Shown: positions 1 to 11,088 of the stretch, piece after piece
How the letters are laid out: every line of letters begins with the position of its first letter
How positions within the stretch are numbered: the first letter of the stretch is position 1
DNA from: AWTP1-13 sp033764875
Lineage (GTDB): Bacteria > Pseudomonadota > Alphaproteobacteria > Rhizobiales > Hyphomicrobiaceae
DNA: 64,000 nt
NCBI GenBank assembly: GCA_033764875.1
Contig: JANRIO010000059.1
Span: 9,606-73,605 of the forward strand
Direction: 5' to 3'
Position numbers and translations under genes: made by a program
The notes under the pieces: generated by a model
Databases searched by the model: none
What the model was told of the DNA's origin: nothing
What the model saw: only the letters and a program-made list of their open reading frames with translations

Positions 1-1068
1 GGCTGGCTGACCGAGAACTACTCGTGGCGGTGGGTGTTCTACATCAACCTGCCGTTCGGCATCGCGACCGTCGTCGGTCTCATGGCGCTGATGCGGGACC
101 AGCCCTCCGAGCGCAGGCCGCCCTTCGACTGGATGGGCTTTGTGACATTGTCGGTGGCCATCGGCGCGCTGCAGCTGATGCTCGACCGGGGCGAGCAGCT
201 CGGCTGGTTCGATTCCAGCGAGATCGTGGTCGAAGGGCTGATCGCGCTGTTCGCCGGCTACCTGTTCGTCGCGCACACGCTGACCTCGTCGCAGCCGTTC
301 GTGCAGATCGAGATCTTCAAGGACCGCAACTTCCTGATCGGCCTCTGCTACATGTTCCTCGCCGGCATCCTGCTGCTCGCATCGGCGGCGCTGCTCGCCA
401 CCTACCTGCAGGGCATCATGGGCTTTCCGATCGTGGACGCGGGCTACATCCTTGGCTCGCGCGGCGTCGGCATGGCGGCAGCGATGCTGCTGGCGGGGCG
501 CCTGATGGGCGCGCTCGGGGCGCAGGCGCTGCTGCTCGCCGGGCTCGCCCTGTCGGCTGCCGGGCTCTACGAGAGCATCTACTTCTCGCCGGACACGACG
601 GTGTCACATCTGGTCTGGGTCGGCATCGTGCAGGGCGTCGGTCTCGGCTTCATGTTCGTGCCGCTGAACACCGTCGCGCTTGCCTCGCTGCCGCCGGCCT
701 ACCGCACGGACGGCACCGTCATGTGGACGCTGATCCGCAACCTCGGCAGCTCGATCGGGGTGTCGGTGGTCATCGCCAACCTGACCAACACCACGGTGCT
801 GATGCGGGCGCGGCTGGTCGAGAGCGTGACGGATTTCAACGCCGGGCTCGCCGATTCCATGGCGCAGCAGATCAATCCGGCGACCGAGACGGGGCGGGCG
901 CTGCTCGAGAGCATCGTCAACCAGCAGGCCTCGATCATGGCCTATGCGAACGACTTCAAGCTGATGTTCGTGATGTGCCTCGTGGCGATGCCGTTCGTGT
1001 TCCTGATCAGGACACCACCGGTCGCGCGCAGCGCGAGCCCTTCGCCCGCCGCTGCGGACGTGCACTGA
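1..1068 (+). CDS. DHA2-family MFS multidrug exporter, 3' part
   Basis: C-terminal part of an EmrB/QacA-type 14-helix drug:H+ antiporter of the inner membrane. The frame is open from the first base of the window, so the N-terminal half lies outside. The visible start carries the family hallmark WRWVFYINLPFG, which precedes the second half of these carriers. About eight hydrophobic segments follow, ending in a short hydrophilic tail. EmrB proteins normally work with a membrane-fusion partner (EmrA), which would be expected upstream and is not visible. The call to family is firm. The substrate cannot be judged. Confidence 0.9.
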   Translation, partial: GWLTENYSWRWVFYINLPFGIATVVGLMALMRDQPSERRPPFDWMGFVTLSVAIGALQLMLDRGEQLGWFDSSEIVVEGLIALFAGYLFVAHTLTSSQPFVQIEIFKDRNFLIGLCYMFLAGILLLASAALLATYLQGIMGFPIVDAGYILGSRGVGMAAAMLLAGRLMGALGAQALLLAGLALSAAGLYESIYFSPDTTVSHLVWVGIVQGVGLGFMFVPLNTVALASLPPAYRTDGTVMWTLIRNLGSSIGVSVVIANLTNTTVLMRARLVESVTDFNAGLADSMAQQINPATETGRALLESIVNQQASIMAYANDFKLMFVMCLVAMPFVFLIRTPPVARSASPSPAAADVH

Positions 1069-1092
1069 GGGCAGTGCGGATGGAGATCGACC

Positions 1093-1845
1093 TCAAAGAT
1101 GGTCGAGCATGGCGGCGCCGATGATGGGCCCGCCGTGGCCCTCCTGAAGCAGGACGGCGGCCCGGTCGCTGTCGGGGCCGACGATCTCGGAGCGGTCGAA
1201 CTGGGCGGTGAGAGCCTTGCCGCTCCAGATGCCAACGGGCGTGATCTCGCGTACGACGTTGTGGTAGGTCAGCGTCCTGCCGCTGTTCTCGCCGCGCGCG
1301 ATCGGCACCGTAACGGTCTTGGAGAGGATGGCGAGCCAGAGGGTGCCCTCGTGCTTGGCTTCGCCGGCAGGGGCCGCGGCGGCCTCGATGGTGAGCTTGC
1401 CGGCCTGCTCCGTGACGCGGATCGGCACCTGCACGGGGCCGGCGGCGTCGATCTTGCGTTTCAGCAGCGTCTCATCGGCGCCGTTGAGGTGCACGCGCCC
1501 GTTGATGACGGCCTGCGGCGTGTAGATCATGTCGCGGAAGACCTTGGCATAGGCCTTCTGCCGCTTGGAGAACTTCGGGCTCGACAGGGTGTCCTTCCAG
1601 CCGAGATAGTCCCAGGTGTCGGTCGGGAAGGTGATGGCGATGACATCCTTGCGCTCGGCGGCAATACGGCCGAGGAGGGCGTCGGCGGCCGGGCACGAGG
1701 AGCAGCCCTGGCTCGTGAACAGCTCGACAACGGCCTTCGGGGTGGTCGTGCTGCCACCGGGGAGGCCCTGAGCACTGGCCGTCGCAGCGAGCGAAGCCAG
1801 CGCGGTGGCAGCGGCTGCAAGCGCATTCAGGCTCAGCAAAGACAT
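1093..1845 (-). CDS. Secreted DUF1223 thioredoxin-like protein
   Basis: 250 aa with an N-terminal signal peptide (Ala/Leu-rich core, cleavage near ATASAQG at residue 26), so periplasmic or exported. The mature part begins with VVELFTSQGCSSCPAAD, the CxxC-bearing thioredoxin-like signature of the DUF1223 family. The conserved VITFPTDTWDYLGWKD-type segment and the QAVINGR segment follow. The biochemical role of DUF1223 is not established; a redox role is an inference from the SCPA motif. A GAGGA ribosome site lies about 10 nt before the ATG. The gene is convergent with the exporter, only 24 nt apart. Confidence 0.85.
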   Translation of the reverse strand: MSLLSLNALAAAATALASLAATASAQGLPGGSTTTPKAVVELFTSQGCSSCPAADALLGRIAAERKDVIAITFPTDTWDYLGWKDTLSSPKFSKRQKAYAKVFRDMIYTPQAVINGRVHLNGADETLLKRKIDAAGPVQVPIRVTEQAGKLTIEAAAAPAGEAKHEGTLWLAILSKTVTVPIARGENSGRTLTYHNVVREITPVGIWSGKALTAQFDRSEIVGPDSDRAAVLLQEGHGGPIIGAAMLDHL

Positions 1846-2073
1846 GGCAGCGGCGGTCCTCGTGGCGATCGGGGCCTATTGCCCAGGGATGTTCCGCTTC
1901 GGAATATGGGTTGTCGTGCGTTCAATAGGAACTCACGAATGGGTTATGGCCCATTCAGTGGACCGCCAGCCTTAACGAAGGGTGCGCGCGGCCGTGGGTG
2001 CATCGCAAAATGGCCCAGGTTTCGCGGGCTTCCCGGCGCCCGTAGCAAGGCGCCGGGATCTCGACGCGCCAGC

Positions 2074-4761
<2,688 letters not shown>

Positions 4762-4876
4762 GGGGGGATCTCCTGAAACGAGGGGGCGCCGCCCGCACAC
4801 ACGTTTCGGACTGGCCTCGCAGCAGAGCGGCCCCTTATAAGACCGCTTCTAATATGCGTTCGGGGCCTGGGGAAGC

Positions 4877-5491
4877 ATGAAGTTAGTCGCAGAAGGCTTG
4901 GGCCTCGCGCGCGGGGCGCGCGTGCTGGCGTCGGGCCTGTCGTTCGCCGTCGAGGCGGGTACGGCGCTGCTCGTGACCGGCCCCAATGGCGCTGGAAAAA
5001 CAACGCTCTTGCGCGCGATCGCCGGGCTGCTGCCGCTTGCTGGCGGCGCCGTGCGCCTCGACGGTGCCGATCCCGAGCGCAGCGTGGCGGACGAAAGCCA
5101 CTATTTCGGGCACCTCAACGCGGTGAAGAGCGCGCTGACGGTGGAGGAGAACGCGCGCTTCTGGTGCCGGTACCTCGGCGGCGCGGGCGCACGCATCGTG
5201 CCGGCGCTCGAGCATTTCGGCCTGCTGCCGCTGCGCGACATCCCGGCGGCGTATCTGTCCGCGGGACAGAAGCGCCGGCTCGGGCTATGCCGGCTTCTGC
5301 TTGCGGAGCGGACGGTGTGGCTCCTCGACGAGCCGGCGACGTCGCTCGATGTCGCCTCGCAAGGTGTGCTGGCCGGGGCGGTCAACGCGCATCTGGGCGG
5401 CGGCGGCATCGTGCTGGCGGCCACGCACGCGCCGCTCGGCATCGCACCGGCGCGGGAGCTGGCCCTCGGCGGGGCGAGGGCGCCGGCATGA
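4877..5491 (+). CDS. ccmA: Heme exporter ATP-binding protein CcmA
   Basis: 204 aa ATPase of the CcmAB(CD) ABC complex that drives release of holo-CcmE during cytochrome c maturation; cytoplasmic face of the inner membrane. Walker A is GPNGAGKTT (residues 35-43), the ABC signature is LSAGQKRR (from residue 127), and Walker B is WLLDEP (148-153). Length is typical. A GGGGAAG ribosome site precedes the ATG. First gene of the ccmABCD-ccmG operon; its stop overlaps the ccmB start (ATGA). Confidence 0.95.
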   Translation: MKLVAEGLGLARGARVLASGLSFAVEAGTALLVTGPNGAGKTTLLRAIAGLLPLAGGAVRLDGADPERSVADESHYFGHLNAVKSALTVEENARFWCRYLGGAGARIVPALEHFGLLPLRDIPAAYLSAGQKRRLGLCRLLLAERTVWLLDEPATSLDVASQGVLAGAVNAHLGGGGIVLAATHAPLGIAPARELALGGARAPA

Positions 5492-6156
5492 GCGCCTTCG
5501 GCGAGCTGCTGAAACGGGACGTGCTGATCACGTGGCGGGAGGGCGGTGCCGTCGGAACGGCGCTCGGCTTCTACGTGATGGTGATCACGCTGCTGCCGCT
5601 CGGCATCGGGCCCGACCTCAACCTGCTGCAACGGATCGCGCCGGGGCTGATCTGGGTGGCGCTGCTGCTGGCAGCGCTGCTGTCGCTCGGCCGGCTGTTC
5701 GAGATCGATCTCGAGGACGGCTCGCTCGACGTGCTGATCACGTCACGCCTGCCGCTGGAGGCGGTGGCGGTCGCCAAGTGCCTGGCGCACTGGCTCGGCA
5801 CGGCGCTGCCGCTGGTGCTGCTGAGCCCGGTGCTGGGGCTGCTGCTCAACCTGCCGCTCGAGGCCTACGGGCCGCTGCTGCTGTCGATGCTGACGGGCAC
5901 GCCGGCCGTCAGCTTCATCGGCGGCATCGGGGCGGCGCTGACCCTGCGCGCGCGGCGCGGCGGGGTGCTGCTGGCCCTGTTGATGCTGCCGTTGTTCGTG
6001 CCGACGCTCATCTTCGGCATCGAGACCGTCGCCGGGGCCGTCGTGGAGTCCGGAGCGTTCTGGCCGTCTCTCATGATTCTGTGTGCGATATCATTGGCTT
6101 CCGTGGTCCTGGCGCCGCTGGCCATCGCCGCGGCACTGCGGCTTCAGGTGCAGTAG
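5488..6156 (+). CDS. ccmB: Heme exporter permease CcmB
   Basis: 222 aa integral membrane protein with six hydrophobic segments, partner of CcmA. It opens with the family-typical MSAFGELLKRDVLITWREGG and carries the conserved LFEIDLEDGSLDVL cytoplasmic loop. The start overlaps the ccmA stop by 4 nt (ATGA), indicating translational coupling. The frame is open further upstream inside ccmA, but the overlapping ATG gives the canonical N-terminus. Confidence 0.95.
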   Translation: MSAFGELLKRDVLITWREGGAVGTALGFYVMVITLLPLGIGPDLNLLQRIAPGLIWVALLLAALLSLGRLFEIDLEDGSLDVLITSRLPLEAVAVAKCLAHWLGTALPLVLLSPVLGLLLNLPLEAYGPLLLSMLTGTPAVSFIGGIGAALTLRARRGGVLLALLMLPLFVPTLIFGIETVAGAVVESGAFWPSLMILCAISLASVVLAPLAIAAALRLQVQ

Positions 6157-6209
6157 CCGGCTGCTCCAGGCATTTGCGATTTCCGCGCGCCCGGCGTAGA
6201 TGATCGGGT

Positions 6210-6977
6210 ATGCAGCAGACCCAATCCCTCACCCAGCGGCTCGCCAATCCAACGCGCTTCATGGCGTTGTCGGGCGCCGTGCTGCCGTGGGTGACGGGCG
6301 CCGCCGTATTGATCGTTGCGGTCGGTCTCGTGATGGGCTTTGCGTCGCCCGTCGACTACCAGCAGGGCCATACGGCCAAGATCATGTACGTCCACGTGCC
6401 GGCGGCGTGGCTGTCGATGGCGGGCTACAGCCTTATCGCGGTCTCGAGCTTCGGCCTCCTCGTGTTCCGGCACCCGCTGGCGGATGTCTCGGCCAAGGCG
6501 GCCGCGCCCATCGGCGCCGCCTTCACGCTGCTGTGCCTCGTCACCGGCTCGCTGTGGGGCAAGCCGATGTGGGGCGCGTTCTGGGTGTGGGACCCGCGGC
6601 TGACGTCGGTCCTGATCCTGTTCTTCCTCTATGTCGGGCTGATCGCGCTGCGCTCGGCGGTCGAGGACGAGGCGCTGGCGGCAAAGCTGACTGCCATCCT
6701 GGCGCTGACCGGCATCGTGATCCTGCCGGTGATCAAGTTCTCGGTGGAGTGGAACAGCCTGCACCAGCCGGCGAGCGTGATGCGGCTCGGGGCGCCGAAG
6801 ATCCACCCTTCGCTGCTGTGGCCGCTGCTGGTGATGGCGGTCGGCATGACGCTGGCTTTCGTTGCCATGCACGTGAAGGGCATGCGCAACGAGATCCTGC
6901 GCCGGCGCGTCAGGGCGCTGCGCACAGCCGAGGTGCAAATGGCGGCGGGGCTCGGCGCGCCGCAACCGGCGGAGTAG
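6210..6977 (+). CDS. ccmC: Heme-handling protein CcmC
   Basis: 255 aa, six membrane spans. CcmC presents heme to CcmE in the periplasm. The tryptophan-rich WWD domain is seen as WGKPMWGAFWVWDPRLT (about residues 116-132), flanked by the expected heme-ligand histidines H62 (YVHVPAAW) and H185 (NSLHQPAS). It follows ccmB by 53 nt and precedes ccmD by 4 nt. The C-terminal tail (RRRVRALRTAEVQMAAGLG) is cytoplasmic and basic. Confidence 0.96.
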   Translation: MQQTQSLTQRLANPTRFMALSGAVLPWVTGAAVLIVAVGLVMGFASPVDYQQGHTAKIMYVHVPAAWLSMAGYSLIAVSSFGLLVFRHPLADVSAKAAAPIGAAFTLLCLVTGSLWGKPMWGAFWVWDPRLTSVLILFFLYVGLIALRSAVEDEALAAKLTAILALTGIVILPVIKFSVEWNSLHQPASVMRLGAPKIHPSLLWPLLVMAVGMTLAFVAMHVKGMRNEILRRRVRALRTAEVQMAAGLGAPQPAE

Positions 6978-6981
6978 GGGC

Positions 6982-7140
6982 ATGGATCTCGGTCCGCACG
7001 CGGCCTACATCTTGGCGTCGTACGCGGCGGCGGCGCTCGTCGTCCTTCTGCTCGCGGCGTGGCTGATGCTCGACGGACGCCGGCAGCAGCGGCTGATCGC
7101 CGAGCTCGAGGCGCGCGGCGTGCGCAGGCGCTCCGACTGA
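6982..7140 (+). CDS. ccmD: Heme exporter small subunit CcmD
   Basis: 52 aa single-span membrane protein. It begins MDLGPHAAYILASYAAAA, the CcmD signature in which a short periplasmic segment leads into one helix. It then runs into a positively charged cytoplasmic tail (RRQQRLIAELEARGVRRRS). CcmD stabilises the CcmABC-CcmE complex. The position directly between ccmC and ccmG, 4 nt after ccmC, confirms the identity despite the small size. Confidence 0.92.
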   Translation: MDLGPHAAYILASYAAAALVVLLLAAWLMLDGRRQQRLIAELEARGVRRRSD

Positions 7141-7154
7141 TCCCAGGCAAACCC

Positions 7155-7769
7155 ATGCAAACAGGCACTCCCGGCGATCAGGTGGCGGCGCCCGCGGCAC
7201 GGCGCGGCATCGGCGGGCGCCTGGCGCTGCCGCTCGTGATCTTCTCCCTGCTGGCGGCGCTGTTCGCCTTCGCGCTTTCGGGCGGGGATCCGTCCAAGCT
7301 GCCCTCGGCGCTTATCGGCAAGCCGGTGCCCGCCTTTGCCTTTGCCGCCGTCGAAGGGCTGACGGACGGCACCACGCCGATCAAGGGCTTCTCGGCGGCG
7401 GACCTGGCGCAAGGGCGCGTGTCGGTGGTGAACTTCTGGGCGTCGTGGTGCGCCCCGTGCGTGCAGGAGCATCCGCTCCTGGTGGCGCTGCAGGTGCGCA
7501 CGGGCGTGAGGATCTACGGGGTCAACTACAAGGACCAGCCGGCAGCGGCGCGTCGCTTCCTCGGGCGCTACGGCAACCCCTATGCGGCCGTGGGCGTGGA
7601 TCCGAGCGGGCGCGGCGCCATCGAGTGGGGCGTGTACGGCATGCCCGAGACGTTCGTCATCAACGGCCGCGGCGAGATCGCCTACAAGCACGTCGGGCCG
7701 ATCAGCGCCGAGACCCTCGAGAGCCGGATCATTCCGGCCGTGCAGGCTGCGGCAAAAGCCGGCTCGTGA
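7155..7769 (+). CDS. ccmG: Thiol:disulfide interchange protein CcmG/DsbE
   Basis: 204 aa membrane-anchored periplasmic thioredoxin that keeps apocytochrome c cysteines reduced for heme attachment. One N-terminal anchor helix (about residues 22-42), active site WCAPC at 98-102, and the cis-proline of YGMPETFVI near residue 164 are visible. It begins 14 nt after ccmD and closes the operon. The later maturation genes (ccmE, ccmF, ccmH, ccmI) are not in the window and must lie elsewhere. The frame extends upstream inside ccmD, but the ATG at 7155 gives the normal length. Confidence 0.95.
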   Translation: MQTGTPGDQVAAPAARRGIGGRLALPLVIFSLLAALFAFALSGGDPSKLPSALIGKPVPAFAFAAVEGLTDGTTPIKGFSAADLAQGRVSVVNFWASWCAPCVQEHPLLVALQVRTGVRIYGVNYKDQPAAARRFLGRYGNPYAAVGVDPSGRGAIEWGVYGMPETFVINGRGEIAYKHVGPISAETLESRIIPAVQAAAKAGS

Positions 7770-7969
7770 GGCGGAGAAGCAGTCAGCCGGCGGTCGCTGC
7801 CGGGTCATCCAGCTCGCCATGGGCAGCCGGGCCGTGCCTGCGCGTGTTTGCTGGCCTATGGTCGAGGGGGCGGCCGCCGTGACGTCGCCTGCGTCATCAT
7901 AGGACGGGCCAGACAGGATGAGCCACAACGCGGCTCGGCAATGCAGCCCCGCGACCCGGAGAAAAGCCC

Positions 7970-8356
7970 ATGCAGTTTCACATGATCGCCGGCGGCCCCA
8001 AGCCCGTCGCCCCCTTCAGCCACGCGGTCGAGAGCGACGGCTTCATCTTCGTCACCGGCCAGATGCCCGATACGCCCGAGGCGCCAGGCGTGCTGCCCGA
8101 GGGCATCGAGGCCCAGACCCGCGCCGTGATGGGCAACCTGCAGCTCGTGCTTCAGGGCCTGGGCGTCGGCCTCGAGCACGTGGTCATGGCACGCGTCTAC
8201 CTGACGCGGTTCAAGGAGGATTACGCCGGCATGAACGAGACCTACCGCCAGTTCTTTGCGCCGGGCCGCCTGCCGGCACGCACCTGCGTCGGCGTGACGG
8301 GTCTCGCCTACGACGCGCTCGTGGAGATCGATCTCATCGTCCGGCGCGGCGGTTGA
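7970..8356 (+). CDS. RidA-family protein
   Basis: 128 aa, matching the trimeric RidA/YjgF/UK114 fold. Enzymes of this family deaminate reactive enamine/imine intermediates released by pyridoxal-phosphate enzymes; many members have unassigned substrates. Visible family features are APFSHAVESDGFIFVTGQMP near the start and LPARTCVGVTGLAYDALVEID near the end. The R-x-C context (ARTCVGV) includes the substrate-binding arginine of active RidA proteins. A separate transcription unit, 200 nt after ccmG. Confidence 0.9.
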   Translation: MQFHMIAGGPKPVAPFSHAVESDGFIFVTGQMPDTPEAPGVLPEGIEAQTRAVMGNLQLVLQGLGVGLEHVVMARVYLTRFKEDYAGMNETYRQFFAPGRLPARTCVGVTGLAYDALVEIDLIVRRGG

Positions 8357-8365
8357 GGCTTACGC

Positions 8366-8851
8366 CTAGCTGCCCTGGCCGGCGGGCGCGGGCGGCTTCT
8401 CGGCGTCCTTGCCGTCCACCGGCTCGGTCTTCTCGCGCGCCTTGGCCCGGACCTCGACGATGTGCCTGATGGCGGTCTCGCGCGCCTTGGCCTTGACTTC
8501 GTCGCCGAATGCGAACGCGCGTTCCGCGCCGTAGAACTGCGCCAGCCGGTCACGCGTGCGCTGATACTCGACCGAGCACATGCCCGTGGCGGTCGCGGCC
8601 AGCAGCCGGGGATCCTCGGCCTGGAACGCCACCTTGGCCGCGTTGCGCACGGCGCAGCTCATGTAGTCCTGAAGCGCGGGGCGCACCGGCTCCCAGATGG
8701 CAGCCATCTGCTGCTCTTCCTCCTCCCGCGCCTTCTTGGCGGCAGCCGGCTCCGCAGCCGCGCCCGGCTCGGCCAGCGAGCCGGTGACGAGCTCGCCCTG
8801 CGGCTGCGCGCAGCCGGCAAGGAGCAGGACAATGAGGAATCCAAATCGCAT
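8366..8851 (-). CDS. Putative lipoprotein of unknown function
   Basis: 161 aa from the ATG at 8851. The N-terminus MRFGFLIVLLLAGCAQPQ has a lipobox (LAGC), so it should be a lipid-anchored envelope protein. The mature region contains an Ala/Glu-rich helical stretch, then a conserved-looking domain with two cysteines (MSCAVRNAA and GMCSVEYQRTRD). It ends in a Lys/Glu/Pro-rich tail. I do not recognise the family. It lies 200 nt downstream of the polysaccharide dehydratase on the same strand, and its stop is 9 nt from the convergent ridA stop. Confidence 0.7.
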   Translation of the reverse strand: MRFGFLIVLLLAGCAQPQGELVTGSLAEPGAAAEPAAAKKAREEEEQQMAAIWEPVRPALQDYMSCAVRNAAKVAFQAEDPRLLAATATGMCSVEYQRTRDRLAQFYGAERAFAFGDEVKAKARETAIRHIVEVRAKAREKTEPVDGKDAEKPPAPAGQGS

Positions 8852-9050
8852 GAATCCAGATGGCGTACACACCGGCCGGTTGCCTAGGACCGGACGGCCC
8901 GCGTCCACAGCCGCGTAGGCTTTTCCCCAGACAATTGCGTGGCGCAGGCAGCCCGGCGCGCCGCGTCCGGACGGATGGGGCGCGCCAATGCCGGCAGGCC
9001 GCGCAGTGTGGGCCGCGTTCGCCTTCCGCGAGCCGCAAGCCGCGGCGGGC

Positions 9051-10973
9051 TCATCCCGTCAGCCGCGAAGGCTCCTGCTGCCTGCCGGCCGCGAGGTCGA
9101 ACAGCAGGCCCTTGACCCGCGCCGCATCGCCTTGCGCGATGGCCTTCTTCAACAGCTCGATGGCGGGCCACAGCTGCGCGCCCGGCAGGACGGGCTCCTC
9201 GATGCACTGGATGCGCGGATGCTGCGTCGTCGAGATCCGGTCCGAGATGTAGAGCTCCTCGGCCAGCTTCTCGCCGGGGCGCAGTCCCGTGAACTTGATC
9301 TCGATCTGTCCGTCGGGGTTGCCGGCGTCCTTCAGTTGCAGGCCGCTCAGCCGGATCATCATCCGGGCGAGGTCCGCGATCCGCACCGGCTCGCCCATGT
9401 CGAGCGCGAACACCTCGCCGCCGGCCGCCATGGCGCCCGCCTGGATCACCAGCTCCGCCGCCTCCGGGATCGAGATGAAGAAGCGGACGGCATCGGGATG
9501 CGTGACGGTGAGCGGCCCTCCGGTCTCGATCTGCTTGCGGAACAGCGGCACCACCGAGCCCGAGCTGTCGAGCACGTTGCCGAAGCGCACGATCGAGAAC
9601 GTGGTGCTGGTCCGCTCCAGCGCCAGCGCCTGCAGCATCAGCTCGGCGACCCGCTTGCTGGCGCCCATCACGCTCGAGGGGCGCACCGCTTTGTCGGTCG
9701 AGATCAGGACGAACTTCGCCACGCCCGCCGCCGCTGCGGCGCGGGCGGCCACCTCCGTGCCGATCACGTTGTTGAGCGCGCCGGCGATGATGTTGCGCTC
9801 CACGATCGGCAGATGCTTGTAGGCGGCCGCATGGAACAGCGACTGCACCCCCCAGTCCGCGATCGTCTTGCGCATCAGCCGGTCGTCGAGCACCGAGCCG
9901 AGCACCGATACGATCTGCGGTGCCGCGTCCCCGCCGCGCTGGCGCAGGATCGCTGCCACCTGGCTCTCGATCTCGTAGAGGGCGCTCTCGCTGGCCTCGA
10001 GCAGCACCACGCGCTGCGGGTGCCGCTTCAGGATCTGCCGCACGATCTCCGAGCCGATCGATCCGCCGGCCCCCGTCACCAGGATGCTCTTGCCGTCGAC
10101 GGTCTCCTCCATCAGCGCCGGATCCGGCGGCACCGGTGCGCGTCCGAGCAGGTCGGTCGCCTCCACGCGGCGCAGGTCGCTCACCTGCATGCGGCCCGCG
10201 ATGATGTCCTCGGTCTGCGGCACCACCCGCACGTCGACGGGCAAGCCGTTGAGGAAGTTGAGCACCTCCAGGCGCTCGCTGCGCGTGGCCTGCTGCGTCG
10301 CGAGCAGCACCTGCGACACCCCGAGATCCTTGATCAGCTCCGCAAGCTTCGCCGGCGGATGCACGCGGATGCCCGACACCAGCCGGCGCCACAGCGTCGG
10401 GTCGGGATCGATGATGCCGACCACCTCCATGTCCCGCGTCCGCCGCACCGCCTCGATGAGCTGCACCGCGGCCTTCCCGGCGCCGTAGATGACGACGCTG
10501 CGGATATCGAGCGGCGAGGCTTGTGGCGGCAGCACGCCGCCCGAGCGCACGATCAGCCGGCCGATCAGGCGCCGTACACCCGACACGAGCAGGAAGCCGA
10601 TGATGGGGAAGGTCACGAGCACCGTGCGCGGCACGCCCTCCGTCCCCAGCATGAACTGGCCGAGCCCGAGGCACAGCGAGGCGCCGATGATCGAGACGGC
10701 GATCAGCTTGTCGCCCGTCGCGTTGAAGTGCCGTGTCACGTGCCGGTAGAGCCCGGCCCAGAAGAACAGTGCCACCGCGATCATCGGCACGGCGAGCTGC
10801 AGGAACGCGATGCTGCGGCGTGCCGGCACGTACAGCTCGCCGTAGCGCAGCGTCATGGCGAGCCACAGCGCCAGCGAAAGCAACGCCAGGTCGCACGCGA
10901 TCAGCAGCGCCCGCTTCTGGTAGCGGCTCAGGCTTTTGGCCAGGGCTTGGAAGGTTGGCTCGAGGATCTTCAT
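9051..10973 (-). CDS. WbpM/CapD-type nucleotide-sugar 4,6-dehydratase (membrane)
   Basis: 640 aa. Four N-terminal membrane spans (about 20-135) lead into a CoA-binding-like Rossmann unit (VVIYGAGKAAVQLIE, about 165). The C-terminal SDR domain (ILVTGAGGSIGSEIV, about 300) follows. As in FlaA1/WbpM, the catalytic segment reads LISTDKAVRPSSVMGASKR, with Met where classical SDRs have Tyr. Enzymes of this type make UDP-4-keto-6-deoxy-N-acetylhexosamines for O-antigen, capsule or exopolysaccharide. The adjacent ligase-like and initiating transferase genes fit that role. The exact substrate is not predictable. Confidence 0.9.
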   Translation of the reverse strand: MKILEPTFQALAKSLSRYQKRALLIACDLALLSLALWLAMTLRYGELYVPARRSIAFLQLAVPMIAVALFFWAGLYRHVTRHFNATGDKLIAVSIIGASLCLGLGQFMLGTEGVPRTVLVTFPIIGFLLVSGVRRLIGRLIVRSGGVLPPQASPLDIRSVVIYGAGKAAVQLIEAVRRTRDMEVVGIIDPDPTLWRRLVSGIRVHPPAKLAELIKDLGVSQVLLATQQATRSERLEVLNFLNGLPVDVRVVPQTEDIIAGRMQVSDLRRVEATDLLGRAPVPPDPALMEETVDGKSILVTGAGGSIGSEIVRQILKRHPQRVVLLEASESALYEIESQVAAILRQRGGDAAPQIVSVLGSVLDDRLMRKTIADWGVQSLFHAAAYKHLPIVERNIIAGALNNVIGTEVAARAAAAAGVAKFVLISTDKAVRPSSVMGASKRVAELMLQALALERTSTTFSIVRFGNVLDSSGSVVPLFRKQIETGGPLTVTHPDAVRFFISIPEAAELVIQAGAMAAGGEVFALDMGEPVRIADLARMMIRLSGLQLKDAGNPDGQIEIKFTGLRPGEKLAEELYISDRISTTQHPRIQCIEEPVLPGAQLWPAIELLKKAIAQGDAARVKGLLFDLAAGRQQEPSRLTG

Positions 10974-11088
10974 GTCGGGCTTGGGATGTCGCTTGGGCGC
11001 ACCTTAGGCTGCGGCTCTATCCGGATCGACAAGACGTTGCGCCTCGTGCACGGAATTCGCAGGGACCGGCAAGGCTGGTGCCGCCTCG

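Noticed and set aside
4762..4800. Aconitase start 13 codons upstream of the chosen ATG
   Set aside because: The chosen ATG has an AGGAGA ribosome site and the normal N-terminus; the extension overlaps that site.
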